Origin: Trogon surrucura
Lineage: Eukaryota; Chordata; Aves; Trogoniformes; Trogonidae
NCBI GenBank assembly: GCA_020746105.1
Contig: CM036629.1
Span: 6,537,501-6,601,500, forward strand
DNA: 64,000 nucleotides
Direction: 5' to 3'
Positions 1-13,127 of this stretch are shown one piece after another. Position numbers and translations under genes: made by a program. Under the pieces are notes generated by a model, which saw only the letters and a program-made list of their open reading frames with translations, did no database searches and was not told where the DNA came from. Every line of letters begins with the position of its first letter. Positions within the stretch are counted from its first letter, which is position 1.

Positions 1-606
1 GCCTCAGAAGAAGGGATGCACAGCTTCTTCCAGGAGCAGACTGAGCATGGGCCTCTCTTTTAATTCCCAGGTGAAGGCGTTTGGTGGAGCCATCTGGTTC
101 TGGATTCCCTGAACACCTTCACAGGCTCCTTGTCAACAACACTGAGCTGCAGGAGGGAAAAGACATTTCTGAAAGCACAGGCTGGTGCTGCCATGCTGAA
201 TCCTTGCTCCCACCTCCCCGTACAGCCTTTCCAGGCAAGCATGTCTCCACGTTTGGAGGAAGGAGGAGTGTGGGATGAACCTTCTCCTTATACTTACAGA
301 TGCCTAAGTGGGAAAGAAAAGGGATGGAAGAGGAAGCACAGAGAAAGCATACAGCCTGGAGATGGCAATGGATGGTGCTGGAAGGTGCTAGAGAAAGAAT
401 TTGAAGAACAAAACATAGAACACCTGCAGGTCAGGAAAGGGAGAGCAGTTTGGGGAATGATGTGAGAACCTAATTTTTCTGGGCTACATGGGAGAAGCCT
501 CAGGTGTTTTTCTTCCACAATCCCTGGTTAGCTCTCCGTATCTCATCCTCCTGTGATTGTCCCCACCACTGTCTTCTCTGTCCAAGCTGCTTTCTTCACC
601 AAGCAG

Positions 607-894
607 AGGTGTTACCTGCACCAGCTTCAGGAAAACCGTAAGAGAAGCAGGGTGGGAAGGCAAGAAGGCATCCTGGATACTGTCATACCTGATGCCACAG
701 TGTCCCCAGCAGCTGGGAGAAGTAATTACAGGAGAAATCCTACTCGGTCTCTACAGCCCTCGGGAACGCATGAACAGGTGCCCAGCCTGAGCCACCCGGC
801 GTGCCGCAAATGTGAACTCAGGACAGGAGAGAGAGAGGAGGTGAGGCTCACCTCCTGCCCTGGCCAAACTCTCAGGCTGTCAGAACTCTCACAG
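607..894 (+). other. Candidate exon (96 codons, phase 0-0), unrecognised
   Basis: A long pyrimidine-rich tract (about 563-600, with TGTCTTCTCTGTCC and CTTTCTTCACC) ends in CAAGCAG at 606, a good acceptor. At 895 a near-consensus donor follows (ACAG then GTAAGG). Between them 288 bp stay open in one frame, that is exactly 96 codons with both boundaries between codons. GC is about 50%, above the surroundings. The hypothetical peptide is basic and Ser/Arg-rich, with CRKCELRTGEREE near its end; it matches no domain I know. A second good donor (CC then GTAAGAG) sits at about 638, so a 31-bp exon is also possible. Against it: no neighbouring exon is identifiable, and an open frame of this size (149 codons including flanks) is expected by chance once in such a window. 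A noncoding-RNA exon is an alternative. Confidence 0.18.
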
Positions 895-3765
895 GTAAGG
901 AATGCTAAACTAGCAAAAAACAGCTTTACTTTTCAGAAACTCTTTAAGGGTTCCTCCTTTGTACCACGTAGGAGGAACAGCAGACCTTATCTATGTAGCT
1001 GAAAACAAGCCAGCATGGACATAATCTAAAAGTTTTGCTTCCCAGCCCTGATGGCATGAGCAAGGGAAATGGGCCAAGGCAATGCATCACCGGCATGGCC
1101 AGACCTGCCAAGACAGTCAGGCCTGAGAAAAGCAGCTTCTTCGTAGTTTGTACACTGGACCCTCTGCTTACATGGTTGTTGAACGTAGGTGGAAAATAGT
1201 TCCTGCATTTCAGGATGCTTGGACAAGGTACATCACTGCCCAAAGCAGTGAAGCAGTAAGTCACTACTTTAAAAAATAACCAACTAGCAGAACTGGTAAG
1301 TCTGCTCTGCCACCCCTGCAGCTAAAAGCCATGAGGGATGTCTTAAAAGCTCACAAGATTGATGACAAATACATAACATAAAAAACGAATAAAAGTCAAC
1401 TGGTTTCAGATCTAGACTCCTCTAATCCCATGTTTAAAAGGCCCAGGTGCCAATTGCGCTATTAAATCTCTGTAGTTGAGAAGGACAGTTTTGACCTGCT
1501 CATCAAGTACGGGGTAGGACGGGAACCCTGTTGCCAGAGATGGGTCTGACTGGTTGTGCCTCCTCCTCATCAGGAGGAGTCCTCTGGAGCAGAAAAGAGA
1601 GATGCTGGCTCTGGATATGGGAACTAGAAATGGTCCATACACCAAATGCTGACCACACTGAACAGAAGTATTTGCTCTCTTAGTACACAGACACGTGAGG
1701 TGAGCTCAGAGACATACCATCTGTGAAAGAAAATAAATCCCAGGCTTGCAAAGAATGGGAAAGAAATTTTGATTCTGGCCCACGGCAAGTTGCTATACAA
1801 TACTAGTTATTCTGTATTCTGGTCCCCTTTGTTACTGTTTATTAAAATTCTTCTGTGAGATTCATCATCATCATTGAAATACATGGAAATCTGCTCAGCA
1901 TGGTGAGCTCTGGTGAGCAGATAGGAACAAGATAAAAAGAAAGAAAATTCACGAATTATTTCCCTGTGGAAGTGGTCAACTTGCTCCTACTCAGCTTGAT
2001 TAATCTGAGATGTGCACCACCACAGCCCTCAGAAGAGAAACCTTACAAATCTCCTTTCTCACAAAACAAAGGCTGCTCACTGAAGTGTTCAGGTACTCAG
2101 TTACATTCAACACAAGCTAATTCACTTATCTTCAACAAGTGGGCTATTGATTTTTTGCCTGATTTCTAAGCTGCCCGGGGCTTTCTGGACTACAACAATA
2201 GCATCCTGCATTAAAGGGTGGGGGGGGTGGGTGGAAGAAGGAAATTCAGTGGAAAATATCCCTTTGCTCATCAGTAATTAGGATGACTTCACGTTTTCTT
2301 AGTTCTGTCAGTATATTCAGTATAGTCACGGTTTAGGAAACTTTCACAGTCCTATTTCACTTGCTTCGGTGACATAACTTCATAAAATAAACTACATTCT
2401 ACTTACTTCTGGGCAGAAAATATTGCAGATCACTTCTCTCCATCAAGAGAAATTGTCCAATTGTTATGAGTCATTTGCTAATTGTGCTACTTGCATCCTT
2501 TCAGAGCCATAGAAGCAGAGTCTCATGGTTTTTATGGTTACCACACATGGTCAGGAATGAAATGGCACAACTCATGCAATTGTGGTAAAAATATTAAAAT
2601 TTAAGAATAGATTTAAACCCCAAAGACATATCTCCTGTTGTGATACAAGCATATTAATTGCACTACATTTGATAATTCAGCCTTTTAGAAGTTTATCTAA
2701 GAAAGGAGTATCATTGCTTTTACCCCTGTTAGTACATAAAAAGGCTGAAACACATATTCACAGTTTCAGGATTTAGATACAAATGAACCACAGGAAGACT
2801 CATAGTTTTTAAATGTGTCAAAGAGGTTTGTTATTTGCAAGGTGAAATATGCTTGTGTGAGTACTTTTTTACCATTTGCATCTAAACTTTGGGATACATT
2901 TAGCTCATGTTTTAGTACACTGTTGTCAGTGCAGGTCATGTACTGTTATTATAGAACCCATAATAGCAAAAGAAATTATTTTACAGAATAAAGCCTTATT
3001 AAAATGACTGGATATTGTATTGTTAAACTCAGATTTATACATAAAACTGGTCTAGTAAGCCAGTGCGCTGTAATTAAAGTAATTTTCCTGTAAGTAAAAA
3101 TAATCTTAACAGTAGATTGTAGATTTGAGGGATGGGTTCCTACACAGGTGAAACAGAATTCTAATTTTACATACCAAAGAAGAAATCACAACCATAGTCC
3201 TTGGTGCTTAACCACAGTGGACTAACAGGTAAATAAACAGAAGTGTCAGGAATTTTTCAAGCCAGGCTTATCCTCATGCTTTCTCATAAAGGGAATATCT
3301 TACTTTCTCCATTTCTTCTCCCTGTTGTCGGCTACCCAAAGTACACCACTACCCTGTACCAATGGGGCCCCACTTGCTTATCTGTCAGAAAATTATTTCC
3401 CCCTCAGTTTTTATTTCTAACTATATGCTCCCAGTCTCCAAATTTGGAACCTCTTGATCTTTTTACTTCACCTCTAAATTGCAACTGAGAAAAAAAAATT
3501 TACCCTCCTGTCCCATCTTAGCAGAGAGGGATGGCGTTGCACTTCATTTGACAAAGACGGCGACAGTGACAGCTGTAGAAAGCCTGACTGCAGTAGCTCT
3601 ACCAGTATCACACAGAGACTTTTCCACTGAAGAAGACCATATCCATGTCTCATCTCTGCTTCCAACTCTTCCCACTGCCTCTTAAAATGCACATTTTCCA
3701 AAGAAGAAGCACAAACTTGAAGTGTATATACCCAGCTGGTTCACGGGAGAAGATGACACTCTTAC
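895..3765. other. Non-genic stretch
   Basis: Moderately GC-rich to about 1.7 kb, then AT-rich. Open frames up to 106 codons on the minus strand (944-1264) have no recognisable content. Apart from the G-quadruplex motif at 2216 nothing stands out. Confidence 0.6.
2216..2234 (+). other. G-quadruplex motif
   Basis: GGG, T, eight G, T, GGG, T, GG. Four runs of at least three G can be chosen with loops of 1, 2 and 1 bases, satisfying the standard intramolecular G4 pattern on the plus strand. The 8-G run is also prone to slippage. Confidence 0.75.
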
Positions 3766-3838
3766 ACACCAGCAGTGCCACGGCAAGGCCAGCCCGGAGC
3801 TGAACCAATTCACGCTCCCCCACGTGCTCAGTCGATAC
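3766..3838 (-). other. Candidate short exon, unrecognised
   Basis: On the minus strand a pyrimidine-rich stretch (TCCTCCCCCCACCTTCAG) ends at 3839, and a donor-like GTAAGAG starts at 3765. The 73 bp between them are about 60% GC, far above the local average, and open in one frame, reading STEHVGERELVQLRAGLAVA with a hydrophobic continuation. The open frame extends beyond both boundaries (whole frame 3650-3922, 90 codons). I do not recognise the peptide. The GC rise, splice-like borders and open frame coincide, which is suggestive, but short segments like this arise by chance in 64 kb and I see no partner exons nearby. Confidence 0.13.
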
Positions 3839-4324
3839 CTGAAGGTGGGGGGAGGAATCTGTCAGCTGTAATACAGTTCTAGTAAAGATATCTCCTCTGT
3901 TCTCTTTGTCAAATTGACACACACAGATATTTCAATCTATACTTCATGGTTAAAATTGATCCCAGTGAGAGGATATGTGGCTTGATCAAACTTGTGTAGG
4001 ACTGAATCAAACGGGATTGATGACAAAAATACCTGCTTTAAAAAAGAAGGAAGTTTTTCTTGTGATAACAGGGAGATGAAGTCTTGCTGAGGGACAGGCA
4101 AGACAAAAAAGGCTCTAACATGACCAGTTCAGCATAAATAAGCTCAATATCACTAAAACCAGGTAATATAAAAACAACAAAAAAAAATAAATATCTCTCT
4201 ATATAGTTCTGTGACTTTGAAAAAGGTGACCTTTTACGCTGTTTTTAAAATCTATGTATTTTCAGTTCCTGTCCTACTATGCCAACTGTTATTTCACAGC
4301 TCTGTGCCCTTGGAGGGATGTCAG

Positions 4325-4399
4325 AGTGTGAGAGTGTGTGTGTGTCTCTGCCTGCCCATGTGGAAGGGTGTGAGAGTGTGAGTGTGTGTGTGAGTGTGA
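4325..4399 (+). repeat. GT/GAGTGT-rich simple repeat
   Basis: Two blocks of GTGTGAGAGTGTG followed by GT dinucleotides, separated by a non-repetitive stretch (CTCTGCCTGCCCATGTGGAA). It is probably an interrupted GT microsatellite that has degenerated, or a duplicated unit of about 45 bp. Confidence 0.85.
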
Positions 4400-7300
4400 C
4401 AAATAGTGGTTCTGGAGTCATGATCTAAAATAATTGTGATTCAACGTCATTTATCAGAGATAAAAAAGTAAAATTCAATATCATATAAATACAACTACAG
4501 AAGCACTCTATTTAGATTAAATTTAATATAGAAAAATGACAGGTTTTATTTATCCCTGCGTAGTCATAACGTAATGTTAACTGGATCATAATTTTCACAT
4601 TATAAAGGATCTGACCAGACAATTAGCATATTATTAGCTTGGCAAACAATCATAAATTTAGTGAATATTTCAGAGCCAGGATTCATATACACCTGCTAGG
4701 AAAGTCTTAGCTCCCTAAAAAACCTTTTTGGGTTATTGTACATCTGAGCTTCAAAAGATAAGTTTACGAATATATTCTATAATTAAGGTGTATTCTGAAA
4801 ACAATTTGAATAATTGCCATAAGAGAACACCAGGGTTGCCAATCCAGTTTCAATATTCTTTCTGTCAGAAATTTGCTTGCCTCAGCTTCTTCCCCCACTA
4901 AACTGCACTTGGCTTTTCTTCGACGGTCGTTTTGTATTTTCATGCCAAAGAAAACAATTACTTTAAATAGGAAAAGCCCCAAAATGCTGGTGTAAAGAAG
5001 TCATTTCACATTGGTTCTGGACCTAGAATAAGACATGCTGGTTTCAGCTAAGACCCTGAAAGCAGCATATCATTATAGCACTACAGTGCAGATGTAGGAA
5101 TCTCAGGCTTACCCAGAGAAATAGTAAGAAGAAGATGGGAGAATATAGTAAAGCTTCTGTTACAACCGATAGAACCAAATGGAAAACAAACCAAGAAGTA
5201 AAAAATACATATGATAATTCAGGTAATGTATAAGTTTAATACTAAATTTTGACCAGTGATAAAAATAACTGCCTTGATCTACAGGTATCATGAATTCCCT
5301 CCGTTGAAGACGGGGCTGGGATGCTCAACTACTGCTGCAAATCTGACATGATGAGAGCACTGGGACTAGTTCACTGTCTCCAAATACAGAGGGCTGATGG
5401 CCGAGCAGTGGCCAACTCTCACTTCCCTTTAGCAGGATTACAGATCTTCCTCTGTATTCTTCCCGTAGTCTTACAATCACTATCCCATTTCAGTCAGAAA
5501 ACAGAGGAGCACATTAAATATTTGGTATAAATATGTTATAAAGCAATTTATTATTTGTCCTTCTGTAAGTATTTTTAGATAAGAACCTTTCAAGACGCAG
5601 TCATAGAAGTTTCAGTCTATTAATTGTCAGCAGCACTTCTAATGATAGTTACGAAAATGTGAATTATAGGCATATGTCTAACCAGTATAGATTTTGGCAA
5701 AATAAAAACCCCTAAGATGCTCTTCAATCCATTATTGCCTACAAATGCAGGAAAAGACAACTCAATGTCAACATTTGCCAACCATATACCACAGAAACTT
5801 CCTGTAATATATATAGAAAAAGTAGAGTAATCTGATATTCTAATCTCTATAACCCATTGAAAAATGCAGTTTTATTAACAGCATTTATAATGTGCCCAAA
5901 AAGGATTTAAAAATGGATAGGGAACAATGACCCTTGAAGGACTAAAAATGTTACACGGGGACAGTTTAGATAATCATTTAAGACCATACAGCTAAACTCA
6001 ATGGGAAACCTTAGCACACCTAATGTATCATTCAAAAAACCCTGTCAAAACAATCTCATGCAAGAATATTTACTCCACTTACATATGCATGAACCAGGTT
6101 TCAACATTAGGCAGGTAAACTGTATGCACAATTTAGCTGAATAACTGATGTTTCAATTTGGGAAATCCAGAACAAGGAGTCCCTGTCCTCCCTCCTTGCT
6201 GTTCCCCTCAAGGGAAATGCAAGCCCAGGCTAAGAAGGTGTTACTAGAAAAATACGCAACTTAGCAGCATATATCTCATTTTCAAAAGTGACTCAGGCAG
6301 CTACAAGTGTGAAAACCACTGAAATTTGGTAAGATTTGGGAGCTTAATTTTTGAATCAGGAATTAGGTTTTTAACAGACTTAGGTTTTAGACGTCACTGA
6401 CTGTATTTGCTGTATTTTCAAAAGAGTTAAGAAACTTCAAAAGGAAGCTATAGGCTGATTGTTTGGGGTTTTTTAAGTATGTGTGCAGTGCAGAGGCTTA
6501 CCTTCCTGGCCTTCCTGAATTTTTTGAAAATCATGAGATGCTTCTCTGTAGCGCCAAGTGCCTAAACCACTTATCTGATAATATAGTATCTACTACTGTA
6601 GGTATACTGCTCTTTCTATTTTCCAAAGAATACTGCAAGCACCGTAAGGAAGTCAAAAACTAGGAGATGACGACTTTCTGAGTTCTTCACTGCAGTTGAA
6701 GTAACTATTGAACAGACCCTCATAACCTTTCCGTCTATGCTAACATGTTATTTGGGCAGATTTTAGAAATGGGTTATCAAGTTAATAACAAGTTTTACAA
6801 AACAGCAACAACTTTCATGGTACAATGTAAAACTAAAATTCTACATTTCCCAGTGTCTGAAAGACAGCCTCCTCACAGGGGCCTTCTCTATGTCTTAACT
6901 GATGTTTGGCTGACACTGCAACTTTATACGGCTAAGTGAAATATGGAATTTTTTTTCTAATGAAACAACTGAATGACATAGCAAAGCACAGCATGGCATT
7001 TTAAACACAGCAGTGTATCTGAGCTGAGATATGCATAGTCTAATACTCCTAATATTAATCTCACCTTTCTCAACTTTTCCACAGAGAAAATAATTTTAAC
7101 AATCAGTTAATGTAACCGTGATTATATAGGCACCTCAATCTTTTGATCCTTCCAAAGGAACAATTCAGTTAGCAGTTTTCTGTACAATTTTTTCATCCTG
7201 CTCTTACTGGTTTATTAACTCATCCCCTTGCTTTACTTTTAAACTATTGCAGACTCCATCGCTAAAGTAAAGCCATCTCCTTCAGACAGAAAGGTTTCCA

Positions 7301-8534
7301 TTTGCATCCAGATAAGTTACAACTGTCCTTTAATTCTTCCACGACTAAACATCACTGTTTATTAATTCTTAGTTTAATTTCAGTAGTAACTACAAGGTGC
7401 TAGACACTATCAACGCTCATTAGCATAGATCAATGCCAAAAATTATTGAAAGGTCACCTTCCCATTTGCTCCATAAGTAGTTGTTGCAAGCAATTTATCC
7501 ACTGGGTAACAGCGCTGCAGTTTCCTAAGACAAGGATTACATTACAGTCTGGGAGAGATCTATGGAAACACTGAAAAGTTTGACTTACGTAGTTGCACTG
7601 GTTTTTTGCATTAAAAAAGTACCTCTGACTGAACTAATACTGCCTTTTTCTTTTAAAAAAAAAGCAGTATTAAAGTCAAGCTAGGCAGTATACCAACAGG
7701 TGACATTTCTCAGTGAGGCGAATATTGTTTGTAGTTCTCCCAAGTCTGAGTGAATGCTTACAGGTCTTCCTCACTACGACTAGCCCAAGATCCATCTTTG
7801 AGCTTATATTCATTTCACACACAAAAAAAAAAAAGAGAAAAAAAAAAGATGATAAGGCTTACCAAGAAACAAAATATAATTAAGGTCACAAGTGAATGCC
7901 TGGGGGTCAGGCTGGATGGCATTATGAATGCATATTTGTGTATTTTTCTGTATGATTTTGTTTAATTTGGACTTAGTCTTCAGTGAAAGCTAAAGCAGCA
8001 GGACAGAATGTAAACCCTGCTTGTATGTTCCAATTTACAACACCTCTACTTTCCCTATGTCAGATCTCACAACAGCAGGGTCTAACGGTACACAGGTAAA
8101 GCAGACGAATGTCCATCAGTGAGTAGGTTAATACCACTAAACCGATACAACTTTAGTGTGACTTGTTTTTTAACCCACGCTTCAGGAGGTGTCTACGTGG
8201 TTTCTAATATGTATGAGGCTCTATGCACTATCCAGCACTTACAGCGCATTTTAAAAAGCTACTCCTTTTATAAGTTAATACCTACAATACATTTTTAACC
8301 AGTTCTTGAGTATTCTAAAAGGAAATGTTTTCTGCTTCCAAGCCAGAACTGGTCATTTCTTCTACAGAATATGATGTTTGAAAATCAGTTCTTCCTATTA
8401 TAGATTTCTCCCTCAGCTTGTAGAAAATCCATGATTCCCTAAACATTGGTCTTTGAAAGCACATTGACTAAAATCTTCATGCCTAATTCATGAAGTGTAG
8501 TCTGGAGATTAGTGGAGCTGGACATAGACCAGGA
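4400..8534. other. Non-genic AT-rich stretch
   Basis: Stop-rich in all frames. It holds the A-rich tract at 7823 and two G-run/T-run type junctions (A6CCC at 6034, G4T6 at 6465). No transposon end is visible. Confidence 0.6.
7823..7847 (+). repeat. A-rich tract
   Basis: Twelve A, GAG, then ten A. No retroelement body is recognisable upstream on the plus strand, so it is not evidently a poly-A tail. Confidence 0.9.
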
Positions 8535-8675
8535 ATACTTTATCATATTCTAATAAGCAGAGGCTGAAAATTGCATTTCTAAAGCTACAGTATTAAAGGG
8601 CACACTGCAAAACATGACCCAAACATAACTCAGTGGTTCTACACTGTCTGTAGAAGCTTTGATATGATAAAGTAT
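8535..8675. repeat. Perfect 14-bp inverted repeat pair, 113 bp apart
   Basis: ATACTTTATCATAT at 8535-8548 recurs as its exact reverse complement at 8662-8675. The interval has no open frame. The layout is like that of a miniature inverted-repeat element of 141 bp, but I see no target-site duplication at the outer edges (AGGA on the left, GCTG on the right), and the match stops abruptly on both sides. As RNA it would form a long hairpin. It may be chance. Confidence 0.6.
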
Positions 8676-11600
8676 GCTGACGAGGGGAATAAACACAACT
8701 AGAAATTTCTGTATTTAAGAAGAGGGGGAAAGCCAGCAAACATTACATGTATACATCAAGGCATATATTGTATATTATAAACTCATATAACGTGATCCCA
8801 CTGGAACAACCCTTTTACTGTTATCGATTATTTGAACACACCAAGGAACATCATTGCAATAACATAAAATTAGGCTTATGTAGCAAATGTGACAGTAAAA
8901 AAGGCTAGTAAAAATAGTCTGTAAGTCTAATGTAATCATTACCATAAAATTCTTAATGACATCTTGCCATATAATAAACCAGAAAAATGTGAAAATTCAA
9001 ATTACTAGAGGAGAAACATGAATATTTTTGACTTACGGTGTTTGTGTTATTTAAAAAGTAAATTGCTCACTACCCCTTTTTTTGTTAGGTTGGGTTTTTT
9101 TTGTTATAACATATCTAGATTGGAAAAGGAATTATATACACCAACATTTCTAATTCCCCCACAGCAGAATCTGTAGGTAGTAGAGGACCTCGGAAAAGGA
9201 ACTTTCCATACAACAGATCTTTCTTTTCATGTAAAAGGGCGAAGACAGACATCTCTCCCATCTCCGGTCTCCATGGGAGCACGTTATAGTGTCAGGATCC
9301 GTTTTGGGAAGGAGACAGACACTGAACAGCCCCGGGTCAGGGAAGTACCACAAATTGTACTGGAAAGAAAGATAAAACCATAGAGCACTGCAGTATTTCT
9401 ATGCATTTTTTCCACCTCTGCAAGTGCGGAGACAGCAGAGCATCTCCAGAAGAGGAGCCCCGGCTGAAAAGACAGGGCCGTGAGGGGGCAGAGGCATGGG
9501 GGGCACCCACAACGATTCCCACTCACCCAAGCACACACACGGCTCCTGAACATTACTCTGCCATCCATGCCTGAAAATTTATAATGTTTCCTGTCTCTAC
9601 GCCTCTGCCATGTTTCTTCATACCTTAAAACCTCCAGAGAAGTCCAGCCCCATTTACAGTTGAAACACTGTCTGTAGATTCGGTACCTTGGTCTAGTCCT
9701 GGGAAATTTACAAATTGGGTAGAAGCAAGATGTTGCTAACCCAGGGAACTGGTGCCACGTTCTGTAACATTGGGTGGTTGCTCATTACAAAGGTAATTGG
9801 ATTGGGTAAAGCATGAAAAGTAGCTCACACATTACAGATAAGCCCAAAGCAAGTAGTATAACCTGAGAAAACACTAAAATTATTAGTGCCTATGTTCATA
9901 GCAGTCACCTGTTGTTACTGATGTGATTACATCATGTTTTATCTGTATGTTTAAGACAGGATCTCAGTAAGCGAAGTACTGAATTTTCCCAGGAACAAAG
10001 ATGAACTTTTTTAAAACCAAACATTCCTCTAGAGTCTAAGAAATTGCTACAAGGCTTTTATTTTCCACTTCAGCAGTGGTCATGGTAGACATAAAACTTG
10101 AACTGGCAGGGATGTTGTACTAAGAAAAAATTAAGAGGAAGAACAAAGGACTATTTGGTCACAGCTGCAAGATGTAGAATGAGTGAAAACCATCAGTCAC
10201 AGTGACCAACAGACCCTGGCACTGTAAACAAGGTAGAAATGATAGTCAATAAAATCACAATTAGGTACACTGAGTGTCAGCGTTCCTGTGTGCTCACAAT
10301 CAAGGAAATCAATAAGTAACGCTGAAAATTCTCCAGTACTTGCTTTTGGTTTATATTTTCCATTTACTTTTTTATTTGGCTTCCCCAGTTGATTCCACTA
10401 GGAGCATCTTTAATAAAAACCAGCTCCAATTGCTAGCTATGGTGCAATAGAAACCAAGTGCAAGAGAACTAGGGAGGCCTACTGGTTACTACTGAAGTTA
10501 AAGTGGAGGGAGTGAAAACAACAGTTTTACAAATAAGTTAAGAGACTGGACACTGTTCTTCACATCCAGTCAATTTATAGAAAGGAAGTTGTAGAAGCCA
10601 GCAGGTTTCAGTGCTCCAAAGCTCCTTGCCACTGAAGAGCCCTCAGTGTTAGAAGTGGTGCGTCTCCTGACAAAAACCAACAGAAATTCACAGTAAAAGC
10701 AACAGCTGTTGCAGCTTCCAGGAAACCATTTCTCACTTGGCTTACTGCAGGCAGCATACCACATCTTTCTGAGTACTTTCCAAAAACACATTTATCCAAA
10801 AGAATTCAAGCATCTCTGCAGTTTGCCAGGAATGAGCACAACTGCATTGGGTAGTTTATTGAAAAACGGCTCTTTTAATAATTCTTCAATATTACCTCTG
10901 GGAATTTTCAAATACACCTACACACAATTCACACCGATGATTTAGCCAGAGTAACAGTTTGCCAACAAACACAAGCTTTCTCACTGTGTCTTCTAAATTT
11001 ATGGGTTTCATTCCTATACTGATATAGAGCACAAACTTCTTTAAGTCTTCTCATTCTGAGCATCCATCATTCAGAGGCATATCAAAGAACCCCTCTCCAA
11101 GTACACAAAGGTTTAAGTGTTGAAAATGGACAGCTTTAGAATGGGCCCTTAATTACCAAAGCAGTGAAAAATGTAAGCTGCTTTAGCATTTCTTCAGGTA
11201 TATTTTTATCAGCTGTGTGCATGCACCACTGACCTATAAAACTCAGTTCACATCTTTTGGAAATAATAATTTCTAGACAGGAATTGTACCTTATTTAAGA
11301 TAATGCAAGTAAATGTACATATAAGACAGAAACTAAACTATTTGACTGGATCCTGACATCAGTAAGTTCCTATCTTTTAGAATATTTTACACTTGCATGA
11401 GAAAAGCCTTGCCCAAAGTTTTGTAACATAGGATAGACCAAGTGCCCTGCCTTTTGTGTATATAGAAAATCCTGCATCTTAAACTGTGTAAAGATATCAT
11501 CTATCAATGCTCTTCTCCATCTGTGACATTTTCCTCATGCTGTTTTCCATACATAATACGTACAAATCACACAATATATGAAAAGAAAAAATGTCATTTT

Positions 11601-13103
11601 GCCTGATCAGTGTCTGTTTACAATAGAGAAAAAAAGTGAATGACTCTTATAATGACATTTTATAGCTTGTTTCTAATCAATAAGACCGTTATTTTGAAAG
11701 ATTCACATAAATTTAGAACCAATTATGAATGGAAAGGAAAATGAAAAAAGGTGAATATTACTGGCTTGAGATTTGTTCATTTGTGAGTTGTATTTTTTCG
11801 ATCTTGCCGGGCTCTTCTAAGTGATGCAGCGTGGTTTAGCTCTGCAATAAATGCTTCTATAGAATTATTCACCCTCCTCAGGAATCAATCTGGTAACTTA
11901 AAATTCAGCGTATTTATTTCTAAAACATTTCTACTGCATTTTCTGTGAATACTAGATGCTAAGGATATTATATTTAAACTGCTTTATATGCTATACAACT
12001 GTGAAATACATCTCTTGCTATGAGGAATATTTCTTCTTTTATTTTATGTATCATCATCTGTCAATATGCTTAGTAATAAAATCAAAAAAAGGCAAATCAG
12101 TGTAAAATCTCAGTATCTCTTTTGAAGTCTTTCTATTTGAATACGGTACCTGAACTCTCTACCTGTTCAAGTTACAGGTAAGGGGGACCTTGATTTGCAA
12201 TGAGAATTACCCCTAGCTGCACGGTGATGGGAGCTGTTGTTTAATAAAAATATCAAAAATCACAATACTCATAATGCAGCTTTAAGATTTAGCAAAATCA
12301 GAGTAATAAAACTTTGTCTGATCACAGACATTTGAACACATTGTTTATGCTCAGACTTCTTCCTCTCCACAATTGTTCGCAACCCCAGAGATAGACCGGG
12401 ATAGAAAATTTCTGGCAGCTTAAGTCTCCTGACACATGTCTCTTCACTAAATTCTCTCCACATGCCTCTTAAAGGAACACATGAGCTATAATTCTAGTCT
12501 GAGTGGAAACATTTTGGTATTTTACTAGGAGGATTTATAACACATTAACAACGCAAACATGCAATATTTATACCTTTTCGGATTCCTTTTTGTGCAACTT
12601 CTCATGATCCTTTAGCTGCTTTGGCATTAACTACTAAAATGCCAGAATGGCAACTATGTCATGAAGCAACTTGGAAGAAGAAGAAATTGTCGTACAACGT
12701 GCAAATGCATCCCTGGCAGAATTTCCAGTGTGAACTGAGACCTCAAAGGACTTTCAACAATGTCAAAAGAGCACTTGTGTGGAGAAGACACAGAGCACCT
12801 CCTTGTTTGGTGATGAGACACTAACCAGCTTTAGTTCTGATAAGATGTTTTACCTGAGATATTCAATTACATCCCTACCAGACTGTGCTGAAGGAATATT
12901 TAAAGTCTGCTTTGCCCTTGACTCTTGATTCTGCATGTCAAAAACACTTAACTCAAACCCTTTTGGATTACCAATACTGCATTAAGTTCATTGACTCCTG
13001 TGCCAGATTATCCAGGCCCAGATGAACTGATATCACACACAGAGATATTGATGCTGTTTTAATAGTAGATGAAACCAGCACAGCTTTATAAACATTTTAA
13101 TTT
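8676..13103. other. Non-genic AT-rich stretch
   Basis: Contains the GC-elevated patch near 9.4 kb and a G3T8 junction at 9092. The remaining sequence shows no repeat family or gene that I recognise. Confidence 0.6.
9415..9545. other. GC-elevated patch
   Basis: Around 58% GC with a few CpGs (CACAACGATT, GCCGTGAGGG), in AT-rich surroundings. A 94-codon minus-strand frame crosses it without recognisable domains. No splice-like borders stand out. Confidence 0.25.
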
Positions 13104-13127
13104 GGGGGGGAGGGTGGGTGAGATGGG
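13104..13127 (+). other. G-quadruplex motif
   Basis: Seven G, A, GGG, T, GGG, then TGAGAT and GGG at 13125-13127. The first 15 bases alone give four G3 runs with single-base loops, the most stable class of predicted G4. Plus strand. Confidence 0.8.

Noticed and set aside
553-1002. The longest open frame (149 codons) taken as a complete gene.
   Set aside because: With the stop frequency of DNA this AT-rich, a maximum of about 140-150 codons is expected by chance in 64 kb over six frames. No domain or start context supports a gene; only the inner exon-like part is kept as a weak candidate.
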